Part shown: piece by piece, positions 47,009-56,309 of the stretch
Layout: the number at the start of each line of letters is the position of its first letter
Position numbering within the stretch: the first letter of the stretch is position 1
Assembly: GCA_902529115.1 (NCBI GenBank)
Contig: CABZVB010000006.1
Span: forward strand, 1 to 64,000
DNA length: 64,000 nt
Reading direction: 5' to 3'
DNA from: an uncultured Balneola sp.
GTDB lineage: Bacteria > Bacteroidota > Rhodothermia > Balneolales > Balneolaceae
Notes under the pieces: model-generated
What the model was told of the DNA's origin: nothing
The model's input: the letters and a program-made list of their open reading frames with translations, nothing else
Database searches by the model: none
Made by a program: the position numbers and the translations under genes

Positions 47009-50000
47009 TTAAAATGAAAATTGAACTCCAAGTTGTACCCTCCGAGGTTCTGCATAAAAGGTTGGATTATTATAAAAATCAATATGTGCATCTGGAATAA
47101 CTCTAGCGGGTAGTGGGCGTTTAGGTAATCCTGAGTCGGAATACACATTATTTACTATCTTAGTATCGAGCAAGTTGTACACATTAAAGAAGACTTGAAG
47201 CTGTGCATTTCCCTGAAGTTCAAAATTCTTATAAGTGTTGATATCTATGGTAAAACGATTGGGTAATCTGGCTGTGTTGCGTAAATCTCTTGTTGATGCA
47301 ACCTCACCCACTAAAACGCCGGGGATATTGCGATCCGGGGTATAGGGTGTGCCTGAGGCGAAGCGGGTAAGTATATTGGTTCCCCAAGTATCACCCGTAA
47401 AAAACATTGACCCATTGATGATATGAGTACGGTCCCAGTTTAAAGGTTGGACAATTTTTGTCAGCGTGTTGGATTGATTTGTCGAATCTATTTGACTACC
47501 CTGAGCGAGTATTGCAAAGTATTCAGAAGCAGGATCACTATTACTCCCCTCCACTACACTAAAGGTATAATCGAGTCCAAAATTAAATCGTTGATTAACA
47601 AACTGATTAAAGGCAAAGGTAGTCCCCAATGACTTAGAGAAATCTCTGTTGTAATAAATTCCATATGTAATAGAAGGGGCACCCGTAATTTGAGGCCTTG
47701 AAGACACATAATCACGCGTATCCTTGTAGTAGCCAGTAAGCTCAATAGCCGTACCATCAAAAATTTCTTGCTTTAAACCTAATTCATACTGAATGGATTT
47801 TTCTGCTTCTAAATTAGGATTTCCAAATAAGCCTTGGTCACCACCGGTTTGAGAAAGTAAAATTTGACTGTTGGTATACAACCGGTCATAAGAAGGCATC
47901 TGAAAGAAATAACCGTAAGAAAAGTAAATTACCCCACCATCATTAATAGGATAGGCCACTCCAATTCTAGGACTAATTTGATATTTAACAGATGCAGCTT
48001 TCCACCAATACGCTTGACGATCTACTACCGTTAAACTTGGTTCTCCTTCGTCTTGTTGACCATTCCCATTCGTATCGGTATAAAGATTTTCTGATTTTGT
48101 AGGAAGATAAATGTCTGGGTCTTCTGGATCAGCGGGGACGTCGGTATTAGGGTCAAAATAGTCAAATCGCAACCCTACATTGATAATAAGATTATCATAT
48201 TCGATTTTATCTTGTATATAACCACTAAAATTGCGTGGTTTTTCTGTATAACGCTGAAAACCAGGAGAATTTATTTCAGGATACCCTAATTCTATCAATC
48301 CCCTATCAATTAAATCTTGCGGAGTTCCTTCTGGAATGGAAACCCCCTGCTGACTCAAAGGTGATAAACTTATACTCTCAAAGAAAATTTCGTCAAACTG
48401 AACGTTTACGCCTGCCTTTATAAAATGGTGTTGATTGATTTGTGAGGAAATTTCGCTTTTGATTATGTAAGAATCGGTGAATCGATTGAATCGAGAATTA
48501 TTGGTTCCGTAAGTATTAAACTGGCCTGCACTCGTAATCTGATTACCATACAACAGGTTTGAAGTGCCAAATAATGGATCCGATAAATTTTCATAGTTAA
48601 AATATCTAGGATCCCAAGGATCTTCATACAAATAGCTATTATACTCGTTATAACGGTTGGCTATATTCACAGTAATAAAAGTATTTGCGCTTGGACTAAT
48701 AGTTGTTTTGAAATTCAGCGAATAATTATTTCTAAAGGTATTGTTCATGCCATTTGGCACAAATCGATTTCCAAAGTTAAAGCCTCCGCCTTCTTCTTGA
48801 GCATAGGTCCCAATAAGATTGAATTTTAACCAACTTAATGGCTTGAATTCCAAATTCCCCTGGAAACTTTGAGTCTCAAAGCGGTTCATATTCACCAAAC
48901 TACTATCTCGAGTACCATTGTCCCGGATTTCTAAATATTCTTGCCCTTGTACAATCACTGTATCTGCTGTGTAATAGGGTAGAGATAAATCGATACGTTC
49001 CCCATAGAGTGTTTCATAAGTAGATAAATCAGTTCCAAGAGGTATACGATCAACATATTTTCCATGTGGTGAATAAAAGTTTCGTCCAGTTAGCCATCCT
49101 TCGTTTTGGAACTTTCGAGCAGTAGCAAAGAAGGTGAGTTTATCTCGAATTATGGGACCTGATACCGAAGCGGTGTAGTTATACATCCTATTAGGATTAA
49201 AGGTCGATAGTCCTGTTCCTATCCCATCATAGAGTTGAGGCTCATTGGTGGCTAAATAGCCACCACCCCACCCTCTAAAGGAGGCTTCAAAATTATTATT
49301 TCCAGATTTAGTGACAACGTTTACCACCCCAGATAAGGCTTGCCCATGTTCAGCATTAAACGAACCAGATATAACTTGAAGCTCTTGGATGGACTCATTT
49401 TCCAGGCGTAAGCCATTACTCCCATCATAGTCGTCTGTTACACGAATCCCATCCACTACATAAGAAACCTCAGTAGTACGTCCACCACGAATATGTATAC
49501 CACCATCATTCCCAACATTTACACCTGCTTGTAGTTGTATTACGTCTGTGATTTCTTGTACAGGTAATTTGGCAATTTCATCGCTGCTAACTCTAGCTTC
49601 TGAACTAGTTATATCTTTAATAACAGCCTGTCGTTCGGCCACTACAACCACTTCCTCCCCTTCAAATGACTCTAAATTGAGCTTAAAATTTTGAGTCGTA
49701 GTTAAATCTGTGCGAACTATCACATCTTGAACCACCACTTTGGCATAACCAATATATCTAGCTTCAAGTACATAGGTTCCTGGAGCCACATTTAGCATGA
49801 GATAATTCCCATCTATATCGGTTATCGCACCTTTTGTGGTCCCTTGAATACCAACGGTAGCCCCTATAAGCGGTTCATTGGTTTCGGCATCTAATAACGT
49901 CCCTGTAATTTTACCAGATTGAGCTAAAGCATTGCCACTAAAAAATACAGCCATAAAAAGGATAAAGCACCCTAATTGCATATTCATGTATCTAGCTATG

Positions 50001-50023
50001 TTATTTGCTAAGAGTTGTCGCAT
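47009..50023 (-). CDS. TonB-dependent receptor with carboxypeptidase-regulatory-like N-terminal domain
   Basis: An outer-membrane active transporter of about 1004 residues from ATG 50023 (MRQLLANNIARYMNMQLGCF); an upstream in-frame ATG at 50053 would overlap the previous gene. After the signal peptide (ending SGNALAQ) comes the CarboxypepD_reg-like domain, then the plug with VVVVAERQAVIKDITSSEAR and IHIRGGRTTEVSYVVDG, and a 22-strand-type barrel ending VQLGVQFSF. The N-terminal extension is of the SusC type, but no SusD/RagB gene follows; instead two T9SS cargo genes and a PorV-like gene do. It is preceded by a PpiC-type lipoprotein gene by 4 nt. Substrate is likely alpha-glucan oligosaccharides, inferred from the locus. 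Confidence 0.92.
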   Translation of the reverse strand: MRQLLANNIARYMNMQLGCFILFMAVFFSGNALAQSGKITGTLLDAETNEPLIGATVGIQGTTKGAITDIDGNYLMLNVAPGTYVLEARYIGYAKVVVQDVIVRTDLTTTQNFKLNLESFEGEEVVVVAERQAVIKDITSSEARVSSDEIAKLPVQEITDVIQLQAGVNVGNDGGIHIRGGRTTEVSYVVDGIRVTDDYDGSNGLRLENESIQELQVISGSFNAEHGQALSGVVNVVTKSGNNNFEASFRGWGGGYLATNEPQLYDGIGTGLSTFNPNRMYNYTASVSGPIIRDKLTFFATARKFQNEGWLTGRNFYSPHGKYVDRIPLGTDLSTYETLYGERIDLSLPYYTADTVIVQGQEYLEIRDNGTRDSSLVNMNRFETQSFQGNLEFKPLSWLKFNLIGTYAQEEGGGFNFGNRFVPNGMNNTFRNNYSLNFKTTISPSANTFITVNIANRYNEYNSYLYEDPWDPRYFNYENLSDPLFGTSNLLYGNQITSAGQFNTYGTNNSRFNRFTDSYIIKSEISSQINQHHFIKAGVNVQFDEIFFESISLSPLSQQGVSIPEGTPQDLIDRGLIELGYPEINSPGFQRYTEKPRNFSGYIQDKIEYDNLIINVGLRFDYFDPNTDVPADPEDPDIYLPTKSENLYTDTNGNGQQDEGEPSLTVVDRQAYWWKAASVKYQISPRIGVAYPINDGGVIYFSYGYFFQMPSYDRLYTNSQILLSQTGGDQGLFGNPNLEAEKSIQYELGLKQEIFDGTAIELTGYYKDTRDYVSSRPQITGAPSITYGIYYNRDFSKSLGTTFAFNQFVNQRFNFGLDYTFSVVEGSNSDPASEYFAILAQGSQIDSTNQSNTLTKIVQPLNWDRTHIINGSMFFTGDTWGTNILTRFASGTPYTPDRNIPGVLVGEVASTRDLRNTARLPNRFTIDINTYKNFELQGNAQLQVFFNVYNLLDTKIVNNVYSDSGLPKRPLPARVIPDAHIDFYNNPTFYAEPRRVQLGVQFSF

Positions 50024-50027
50024 ACAA

Positions 50028-51707
50028 TTAGATTTCAATGCTAATTTCTTCAAGACGTTCCAAATCTATAAACGCATTATGCTTTTTCTTTACTTGCGCA
50101 ATCAATTCAGCCCTAGCTTCTCTAAATTTTTCTTGTAACAGAATTTTTTCAACCTCTTCTTTAGCTTCTTCGAATCGTAGTGAACGAGCTTCGACAAAAT
50201 CTAAACACTTATATACATGGTACTCGTTAGCCTGATAGGCTATTGGGCGGGTTATGTAGTCCAGTTCTAGGCGTTGCAACTCCTTTCCTAAATGTCCTAG
50301 AGTAGCCCATTGCCGGTAATTCATGACCCCATCAACCATTAAATCCTCGTTAGATTCTGTATACTGCTGTACCATTTCGGTAAATGCTTTGCCTTGTTGG
50401 AGTGAAGTATATATTTGCTGAGCTTTTTCCAGCGAAGAAACCACAATACGTTGCAGAAGAACTTTTTTTGGCTGAATAAATCGGTCAGAATTCGCTTCAA
50501 ATGCGGTATATAACTCAGCCGGACTGAACTCGATTGATTTTTCAATTTCACTCTCAACTTCACGAGCTAAGGCATTTAAATAGGTTTGTTGAATAGACGC
50601 CTGAACCTCCGGCTGGGATGGAATTCCCGCATCATGTGCTTTTTTATTCATGTAGGACCGGTACGCTATGCCACTCAAAACAGCTTCCAAATGATCCTCC
50701 GAAGAAATATCTTCAAGATATTCCAAAGGGGTTATTTGCCACTCAGCCGCCCAATCTTCTAAAGTCAAAAGACCATATTGATGTCTTAAAATAGGTTTGT
50801 CCCGCTTCCAGTCTTGTGGCGTTATGAGCTCAATACCTTGCTCTCTACCCTGTTGCCCTTTAATCTCTTTCAAAAGGTCAGCCATGAATTCCTGATTTAT
50901 CGAAACCGAGTTCATAAAATCCTCAAAATGCTTTCGTTCATGCAATTCTTCCAATTTTTTACGAGCATATTGTTCTAACTCTGGCAGTTGTCGTTGGAAA
51001 TCAGCCTCAGTTAGTATAGGATTTTGTACCCGGTCAGTCACTTTAATTATGCTAAAACCTTGGGCTGTTTGTATTGGTCCAACAATACTACCTGGAGGGT
51101 TTGTAAATGCCGCATCTTCAAAAGAAATGTCCATTTCATCGGTGCTAAAAAAACCAACATCTCCCCCATTTTTCTGCAAATAAGGTGTCTCAAACACCTC
51201 TTTAGCAAGTTCTTCAAAGGATTCCCCAGTCTCTAGTCGTGCTAATAGTAGTTCACTTTCTTCGCGAGTTTCTGCATACAGATGTGACGCTCTTACTTTG
51301 GTGTTAAATCGCACAAAATACTCACGCAGATCAGACTCATTTACCTTTAGCTCATTCAACAATAGCTGACGCTTGAATTCATCAGTCAAAACTCGTGCCT
51401 TAATTCTAGGCTTCAAAAATGCTAATTCTTCTTGTTCATCTAAACCTAGATCCATGGCGTGCACTGCCAATACATAGATACTGAATTCGGAATCTAATAC
51501 CGCTTTTCTGGTTAATAGATTTGGTGTAATTGCTTGGCCAGTCCTATAATATAACTCCTTGAAACTAGTAAGAAAGTGAGTCTCAGACACCGCATAACCG
51601 TCAATTTCAGCCAAAACTGTTTCTGATTCTTCGTTTATCGATGAAGTACACTGGCTCAGTAAAAAACAACTAAAAATTCCCGAGAATAAAAAACGACTAA
51701 ACTTCAC
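50028..51707 (-). CDS. PpiC/SurA-type peptidyl-prolyl isomerase lipoprotein
   Basis: A 559-residue periplasmic foldase. Lipoprotein signal with Cys20 in FLLSQC. The N-terminal helical chaperone arm is at 30-135. The parvulin-type PPIC domain is at about 138-226 (VRASHLYAETREESELLLAR, KNGGDVGFFSTDEMDISFED, GPIQTAQGFSIIKV). A second, degenerate parvulin-like region lies at about 405-505. It is the first gene of the glucan locus and precedes the TonB-dependent receptor by 4 nt. A dedicated foldase for the large outer-membrane and T9SS proteins downstream is a reasonable inference. Its promoter region holds the two LacI-type palindromes. Confidence 0.88.
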   Translation of the reverse strand: MKFSRFLFSGIFSCFLLSQCTSSINEESETVLAEIDGYAVSETHFLTSFKELYYRTGQAITPNLLTRKAVLDSEFSIYVLAVHAMDLGLDEQEELAFLKPRIKARVLTDEFKRQLLLNELKVNESDLREYFVRFNTKVRASHLYAETREESELLLARLETGESFEELAKEVFETPYLQKNGGDVGFFSTDEMDISFEDAAFTNPPGSIVGPIQTAQGFSIIKVTDRVQNPILTEADFQRQLPELEQYARKKLEELHERKHFEDFMNSVSINQEFMADLLKEIKGQQGREQGIELITPQDWKRDKPILRHQYGLLTLEDWAAEWQITPLEYLEDISSEDHLEAVLSGIAYRSYMNKKAHDAGIPSQPEVQASIQQTYLNALAREVESEIEKSIEFSPAELYTAFEANSDRFIQPKKVLLQRIVVSSLEKAQQIYTSLQQGKAFTEMVQQYTESNEDLMVDGVMNYRQWATLGHLGKELQRLELDYITRPIAYQANEYHVYKCLDFVEARSLRFEEAKEEVEKILLQEKFREARAELIAQVKKKHNAFIDLERLEEISIEI

Positions 51708-51734
51708 ACTATAATATTATTTGGTTACCGTGAT

Positions 51735-51763
51735 ATAATACTGAAAGCGCTTACATCATTCAA
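51735..51763 (-). promoter_or_regulatory. Sigma70-like promoter of the glucan locus
   Basis: On the minus strand TTGAAT (complement of 51758-51763) and TATTAT (51735-51740) are separated by 17 nt. The -10 box ends 27 nt before the start codon of the ppiC-type gene. A LacI-type palindrome fills the spacer. Bacteroidota sigma usually prefers a TTTG/TAnnTTTG pattern, so the box assignment is tentative. Confidence 0.5.
51742..51755. promoter_or_regulatory. LacI-family operator candidate O1
   Basis: TGAAAGCGCTTACA: a near-perfect palindrome with the central CG of LacI/CcpA/GalR-family operators. It fits the general cre-type pattern TGnAAnCGnTnnCA and sits in the promoter spacer, so binding would block polymerase. 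The regulator is encoded about 13 kb downstream in the same locus. Confidence 0.7.
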
Positions 51764-51835
51764 GCCAAATTTCAATTAAAAAAAATTTAAAAAGCACTTT
51801 TTTCACCACCAAATAGACAGATAGATAAATTCTAA

Positions 51836-51849
51836 TGAAAGAGCTTACA
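51836..51849. promoter_or_regulatory. LacI-family operator candidate O2
   Basis: TGAAAGAGCTTACA differs from O1 at one position and has the same orientation. The centres are 94 bp apart, close to nine helical turns, so a tetrameric regulator could loop the DNA. Confidence 0.55.
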
Positions 51850-51914
51850 TTTTCTACGACTCCCTTTGAGAAAATAGTGGGCCATAAGAACTTCCCAAGT
51901 CAATGCTAAAATTT

Positions 51915-53132
51915 CTAACCCTTGCTGTAGTTACGAATAATGTACTTGTTTAAAATTGCCCGAAACTCTTCTCCAATATGATCTCCCTTAAGGGTAGTAT
52001 AATGTCCCCCATCTATATAAACTGGGGCTTTGGGTTCCTCAAAAGTTCCGGGAAGTGATATCCCAATATTGGCTGCTTTTGACTCACCAGGGCCATTTAC
52101 CACACAGCCCATCACGGCTACTTCCATCTCCTCCACACCAGGATAGACCTCCTTCCAAATAGGCATTGACTCTTTAATATATTCTTGAATTTCTTCGGCT
52201 AGCTCTTGAAAGTATGTGCTCTTTGTTCTGCCACAACCTGGACATGCCGTTACTTGTGGGGTAAAACTACGTATGTGAAGAGATTGTAGAATTTGTTGGG
52301 CAACATTAACCTCTAAACTTCGATTTGCTCCTGGAGCTGGTGTAAGTGATACCCGGATAGTGTCACCAATTCCTTGCTGTAAGATAACTGAAAGTGCTGC
52401 TGCACTGGCTACCATTCCTTTCATTCCCATCCCTGCCTCGGTTAATCCCACATGTAGTGGATATGCAATTTCTTTTGATAGTCTAGAATATACTTCAATA
52501 ACATCTTGAACCCCTGACATTTTGCAAGAGATAATTATTTTATCAGAAGCTAGTCCTACATCTTCTGCGAGTTGAGATGATCGAACTGCACTTTCCACCA
52601 TAGTCTGAAACATAACTTCTTTTGCCGACTTTGGAACAGGCAATTGATTATTTTGGTCCATTTTTTCAACAAGTAATTGCTGGTCTAGTGAACCCCAATT
52701 AACCCCAATACGAACTGGTTTATTATATTTGATCGCTTGTTTAACTATAGTAGCAAAATTTTTATCACGTGTTTTGGTACCTGTATTTCCAGGATTTATA
52801 CGGTATTTTGATAAAGACTGGGCCATATCAGGATATTTACTAAGTAAAACATGTCCATTGTAATGGAAATCTCCAATCAATGGAACCATCACCCCTCTGT
52901 TTATTAAACCCTCTTTTATATATGGTACCGCTTTTGCAGCAGCATCATTATTAACGGTAAGTCGAACTAATTCAGAACCAGCTAAGTGTAGCTGATCTAC
53001 TTGCTCAATGGTCGCCTCGATGTCAGCAGTATCGGTGTTGGTCATGGACTGTACTACAATGGGGGCGCCACCGCCAACGGGAATATTACCAACCATTACT
53101 TGTGTGGAATTTCTTCTTTTATTAGGCTGCAT
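51915..53132 (-). CDS. ispG: 4-hydroxy-3-methylbut-2-enyl diphosphate synthase IspG
   Basis: Iron-sulfur enzyme of the MEP isoprenoid pathway that converts MEcPP to HMBPP. It is 405 residues long, the short bacterial form rather than the form of about 600 residues with an extra middle domain seen in many Bacteroidota. The cluster ligands are C297 and C300 in ACPGCGRT and C343 in [11 protein letters not shown], with E350 as the fourth ligand. The TIM-barrel part begins [15 protein letters not shown]. The rhomboid gene is 1 nt upstream. A CrtISO-like gene is in the same run, so the group touches isoprenoid and perhaps carotenoid chemistry. Confidence 0.97.
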   Translation of the reverse strand: MQPNKRRNSTQVMVGNIPVGGGAPIVVQSMTNTDTADIEATIEQVDQLHLAGSELVRLTVNNDAAAKAVPYIKEGLINRGVMVPLIGDFHYNGHVLLSKYPDMAQSLSKYRINPGNTGTKTRDKNFATIVKQAIKYNKPVRIGVNWGSLDQQLLVEKMDQNNQLPVPKSAKEVMFQTMVESAVRSSQLAEDVGLASDKIIISCKMSGVQDVIEVYSRLSKEIAYPLHVGLTEAGMGMKGMVASAAALSVILQQGIGDTIRVSLTPAPGANRSLEVNVAQQILQSLHIRSFTPQVTACPGCGRTKSTYFQELAEEIQEYIKESMPIWKEVYPGVEEMEVAVMGCVVNGPGESKAANIGISLPGTFEEPKAPVYIDGGHYTTLKGDHIGEEFRAILNKYIIRNYSKG

Positions 53133-53133
53133 A

Positions 53134-54114
53134 TTATGGTTCTTTTCGCTTACTCAATTCAAATAAGGTCTTTTTTTCCTGCTTGCTAAGTGCGTTATAA
53201 CCGTTTTTAGATATCTTATCCAAAATAGTGTCTAATTCACTCTGTTCTACTTCTTCTAAAATTTCTGCGTCACTAACACCAGCTATGTTAGAGGCAGTAC
53301 CTCGACGCGTTCCTGTGCGCCTTCTGTTAGGTTGAGTTTGATTGGACCCCCAAGAATACATAGAAGATTTGACACCGCTTCCAGTTTTTTTTGTCTTTCC
53401 ACTGCCATTGAACAAAGCAAACATAGGTGAAAGTATCTTGGAAAGGTAAGTGGTATATAGATAGTAGAAATATCTAGGAATCAAACTCAAGTCTCCCCCT
53501 TTTTGGCGGAATTTCATTAACCCATAACCGCCTAAAGCACCACCTAAATGAACGAATCGTGCTACATTACCTCCCGAGTTTAATAATAAAACATCAAGTG
53601 CTATAATACCGGTCACTACATATCTGGCCTCCAAGGGTGGTAACAGTAACAACATTATTGGCGTTCGGGGATAGAGCATAGCAAAAGCCACCATTACTCC
53701 ATATACTGCACCAGAGGCACCGATTACTGGATTAGGTACTCCTAAAAGGCTTACGATCACGTCTAAAAGGGCGCCAATTAACCCGGCACCAAAATAAATA
53801 CTTAAAAAGCTGTGAGCTCCAATAGTTTCTTCCACCGGTCGCCCCATCCACCACAGCCAGAGCATGTTAAAGATGAAATGAAACGGATTTAACAGCGAGT
53901 GAGTAAACATATAGGTAAACAACCTCCATGGTTGAGTAACCACTGTAATAGGATCAGGAACAAAAGCAAACCACTGAATCAGTGAGATACCAAAAAAAGA
54001 GCTAAGTATTTGGGCAAAAAATATAGCGGTATTAATCCCAATAATGGCTCTTATGGCTACAGGCATAGCCAAGAATCCCCTTTTTATTGATGAACCAAAC
54101 GAATCGTATGCCAT
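53134..54114 (-). CDS. Rhomboid intramembrane serine protease with C-terminal cytoplasmic tail
   Basis: A 326-residue polytopic protease that cuts substrate helices within the membrane. The catalytic dyad is S134 in GASGAVYG and H189 in [10 protein letters not shown]; the oxyanion motif is H79xxxN83. Residues 1-210 form the rhomboid core of six helices. The tail (about 215-326) is basic and low complexity in the middle and ends with a small helical domain, [20 protein letters not shown], typical of the DUF6576-type C-terminus in Bacteroidota rhomboids. It lies 1 nt upstream of ispG and 32 nt after a second rhomboid gene. Confidence 0.93.
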   Translation of the reverse strand: MAYDSFGSSIKRGFLAMPVAIRAIIGINTAIFFAQILSSFFGISLIQWFAFVPDPITVVTQPWRLFTYMFTHSLLNPFHFIFNMLWLWWMGRPVEETIGAHSFLSIYFGAGLIGALLDVIVSLLGVPNPVIGASGAVYGVMVAFAMLYPRTPIMLLLLPPLEARYVVTGIIALDVLLLNSGGNVARFVHLGGALGGYGLMKFRQKGGDLSLIPRYFYYLYTTYLSKILSPMFALFNGSGKTKKTGSGVKSSMYSWGSNQTQPNRRRTGTRRGTASNIAGVSDAEILEEVEQSELDTILDKISKNGYNALSKQEKKTLFELSKRKEP

Positions 54115-54146
54115 GGTTAGAAAGAAGTGTTTATAAGAAGCTAATT

Positions 54147-54773
54147 TTACAGTGCAGGTCGCTTAATTTTCCAATATCTTATAAGTATAAATCCAACAAA
54201 TAAGCCACCCAAGTGAGCAAAATGAGCGATACCACTATCGGGTCTAGTTAAACCGGATAACAGTTCTATAGCCCCATAAATTCCAACAAAATATTTAGCC
54301 TTTATAGGTATGGGAGGAAATAATAGGATGATATACTGATTGGGAAACATCATTCCGAATGCTAATAAAATTCCGAAAACGGCGCCTGAAGCTCCGATAG
54401 TGTAAGTGAAATAGCCACTCACTATCATATGAATAATAGCAGCCCCCATCCCAGTAAGTATATAATAAGTAATAAATCGCCGTGTACCCCATAGATGCTC
54501 TATAGATTGGCCAAAAATCCACAAAGCCAACAGGTTAAAGAATAAATGCCCCATATCGGCATGTAAAAACATGTAGCTGAATAACTGCCAAGGCATAAAA
54601 CCATTTCCAATTGACCAAAGCGCGAAATTTTGAGCTAAGACGGCGCCCAAGGTTGTCCAGGCGCCAGTAAATATACTCTTGGTAACTAAAAATACGATTG
54701 CATTTGCAATAAGCAGATATTTAATTGCAGGTGGAAATATTGAAAAACGTGTGTTGGGTTGAAATTGGTCCAA
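54147..54773 (-). CDS. Rhomboid intramembrane serine protease, minimal form
   Basis: A 208-residue protease with only the six-helix core. The catalytic dyad is S129 in IGASGAVFG and H187 in FAHLGGLFVG; H76 and N80 (HLFFN) stabilise the oxyanion. The conserved WR-type motif of the L1 loop appears as WGTRRF. It is paired with the longer rhomboid gene; sequences are similar but not identical, consistent with an old tandem duplication. It starts 12 nt after the CrtISO-like gene. Confidence 0.93.
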   Translation of the reverse strand: MDQFQPNTRFSIFPPAIKYLLIANAIVFLVTKSIFTGAWTTLGAVLAQNFALWSIGNGFMPWQLFSYMFLHADMGHLFFNLLALWIFGQSIEHLWGTRRFITYYILTGMGAAIIHMIVSGYFTYTIGASGAVFGILLAFGMMFPNQYIILLFPPIPIKAKYFVGIYGAIELLSGLTRPDSGIAHFAHLGGLFVGFILIRYWKIKRPAL

Positions 54774-54785
54774 AATTAAATTCCT

Positions 54786-56309
54786 TTATTTGAAGTCCTT
54801 TATTATACGATAATATACGTTAATACCACTTAAAGTTACCCCAGGAATTCCCTGTCCTGGATAGGTTGTGTCCCCAACCAAATACATCCCCTTGAAAGGA
54901 GTAACGGGTGGGGTCCAATCCCAAACAGCCCGCCTCATTGATTGAGGTATACCTCCCACTCGCCCTTTTTTTCGATATACCCACTTTTCCCATGTTCTTG
55001 GGGTAGCAGCGTCTAAATGAAGAAACTCAGCGATATTTGCACCAGGAAGGCGTTTTTGCAACTGCTCAACCAGATACTGCTGCACCTCTAACTTCTTTTT
55101 GTCGTGGGAATCTTGGTCTAATGCCAGCCACTTCTCCGGTAAACAATGTGTGCTAATATTGAGTACCCTATAACCTTTAGACGCACGCTGGATATCCCCA
55201 CGCATAGATATAGACACAAAAAAAGATTGAGCAATCCATTCAGAGTAAGGATGCCTTGCAGGTAGGTGAAACTGATGGTGTAAGGATAACTCATCGTCTA
55301 AGGTATCACTTAAAACAATACCAATGGAAAAAGCTCCCCATGCATCGGTATACTTGGCAGATTCTTTGTTAAAATAGTCCTGCATTACACCAGTGGTCAC
55401 ATCCGGCATATTCCAAAGTGGTATATTAGAAATCACAATAGGCGCCTGTACCTCCAATCCCTTGTCGGTGGCAATTCGATATCCCTCTTTAACCTGGTCA
55501 ACTTGTACAACCTTTTGTTTATTTAGCCACTGACCATTATAAGACTCTAGATGGTCTAGACATTTAAAAACCATTTCAATTAAACCACCCGGCACATAAA
55601 AATTACTAGAATTCGGATAACAAATAGCCGGTGCACCAAAGATAAATGGGGTTTGACTAGCTACCGCTTGAGCTGTTATGATTAATTGTTCATCCAAAAA
55701 GCGAAAAAATTGATCATTGCTAATTCCACAAGATTCAGCCACTTGCGATACAGATCGATTCATATAAGGTAAAATGACAAGATCTTTTAAAGAATTACTG
55801 GTAACTAAACGTAGAAGGTCTAGGGGCTTACTAGGTGGAAAAAAGGTATTTTTTAACGAAATATTCCAAACTCTATCGGCAACATACATTGCCTTATCCC
55901 AAAACCTTTGTTGCGCTTTGTCTTGACCAAAGTGACTCATACAATGATCTACCCAATCGCGCTTTTCTTTCATTCGGATGATAGGTTTTTGATTTTCTAA
56001 CCAAACCGACATAGATGGGTTTAGTTCTATTCTTGGTATGCACATACCTGTGTGATCTTCCAAGAATTTCATGGGTTGGCCGTCATCAAACCCAATTAGT
56101 GTAGTCGCACCAGATTCAAAAACATAGCCTTTTCTGGTATATGAGGAACTACAACCGCCAGGATGTAATCCTGCTTCAAGGACTAGTACTTTTTTTCCAT
56201 CTGTACTAAGTAGACTCGCTGCTGATAAACCACCCATGCCCGAACCTATAACCACAACATCCCATTGCTTAGAAAGGCCTTCACTACTGCGGGTTCGAGT
56301 GATTCTCAT
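54786..56309 (-). CDS. CrtI/CrtISO-like FAD-dependent oxidoreductase
   Basis: A 507-residue flavoprotein of the phytoene desaturase/carotene isomerase superfamily. The dinucleotide motif is VVVIGSGMGGLSAASLLSTD (17-36), followed by VLVLEAGLHPGGCSSSYTRK. The C-terminal motif is YLVGDTTYPGQGIPGVTLSG. The GGCSSS stretch and PGQGIPGV are closer to CrtISO and bacterial retinol-saturase-like members than to true CrtI. The gene starts 26 nt inside the end of the ATP-grasp gene. Substrate unknown; carotenoid or another polyene is possible. Confidence 0.85.
   Translation of the reverse strand: MRITRTRSSEGLSKQWDVVVIGSGMGGLSAASLLSTDGKKVLVLEAGLHPGGCSSSYTRKGYVFESGATTLIGFDDGQPMKFLEDHTGMCIPRIELNPSMSVWLENQKPIIRMKEKRDWVDHCMSHFGQDKAQQRFWDKAMYVADRVWNISLKNTFFPPSKPLDLLRLVTSNSLKDLVILPYMNRSVSQVAESCGISNDQFFRFLDEQLIITAQAVASQTPFIFGAPAICYPNSSNFYVPGGLIEMVFKCLDHLESYNGQWLNKQKVVQVDQVKEGYRIATDKGLEVQAPIVISNIPLWNMPDVTTGVMQDYFNKESAKYTDAWGAFSIGIVLSDTLDDELSLHHQFHLPARHPYSEWIAQSFFVSISMRGDIQRASKGYRVLNISTHCLPEKWLALDQDSHDKKKLEVQQYLVEQLQKRLPGANIAEFLHLDAATPRTWEKWVYRKKGRVGGIPQSMRRAVWDWTPPVTPFKGMYLVGDTTYPGQGIPGVTLSGINVYYRIIKDFK

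Noticed and set aside
42089-51914. Search for a SusD/RagB lipoprotein gene in the receptor neighbourhood
   Set aside because: All frames between the receptor and lacI are accounted for by T9SS cargo and the PorV-like barrel; none shows a SusD helical repeat or lipoprotein signal.
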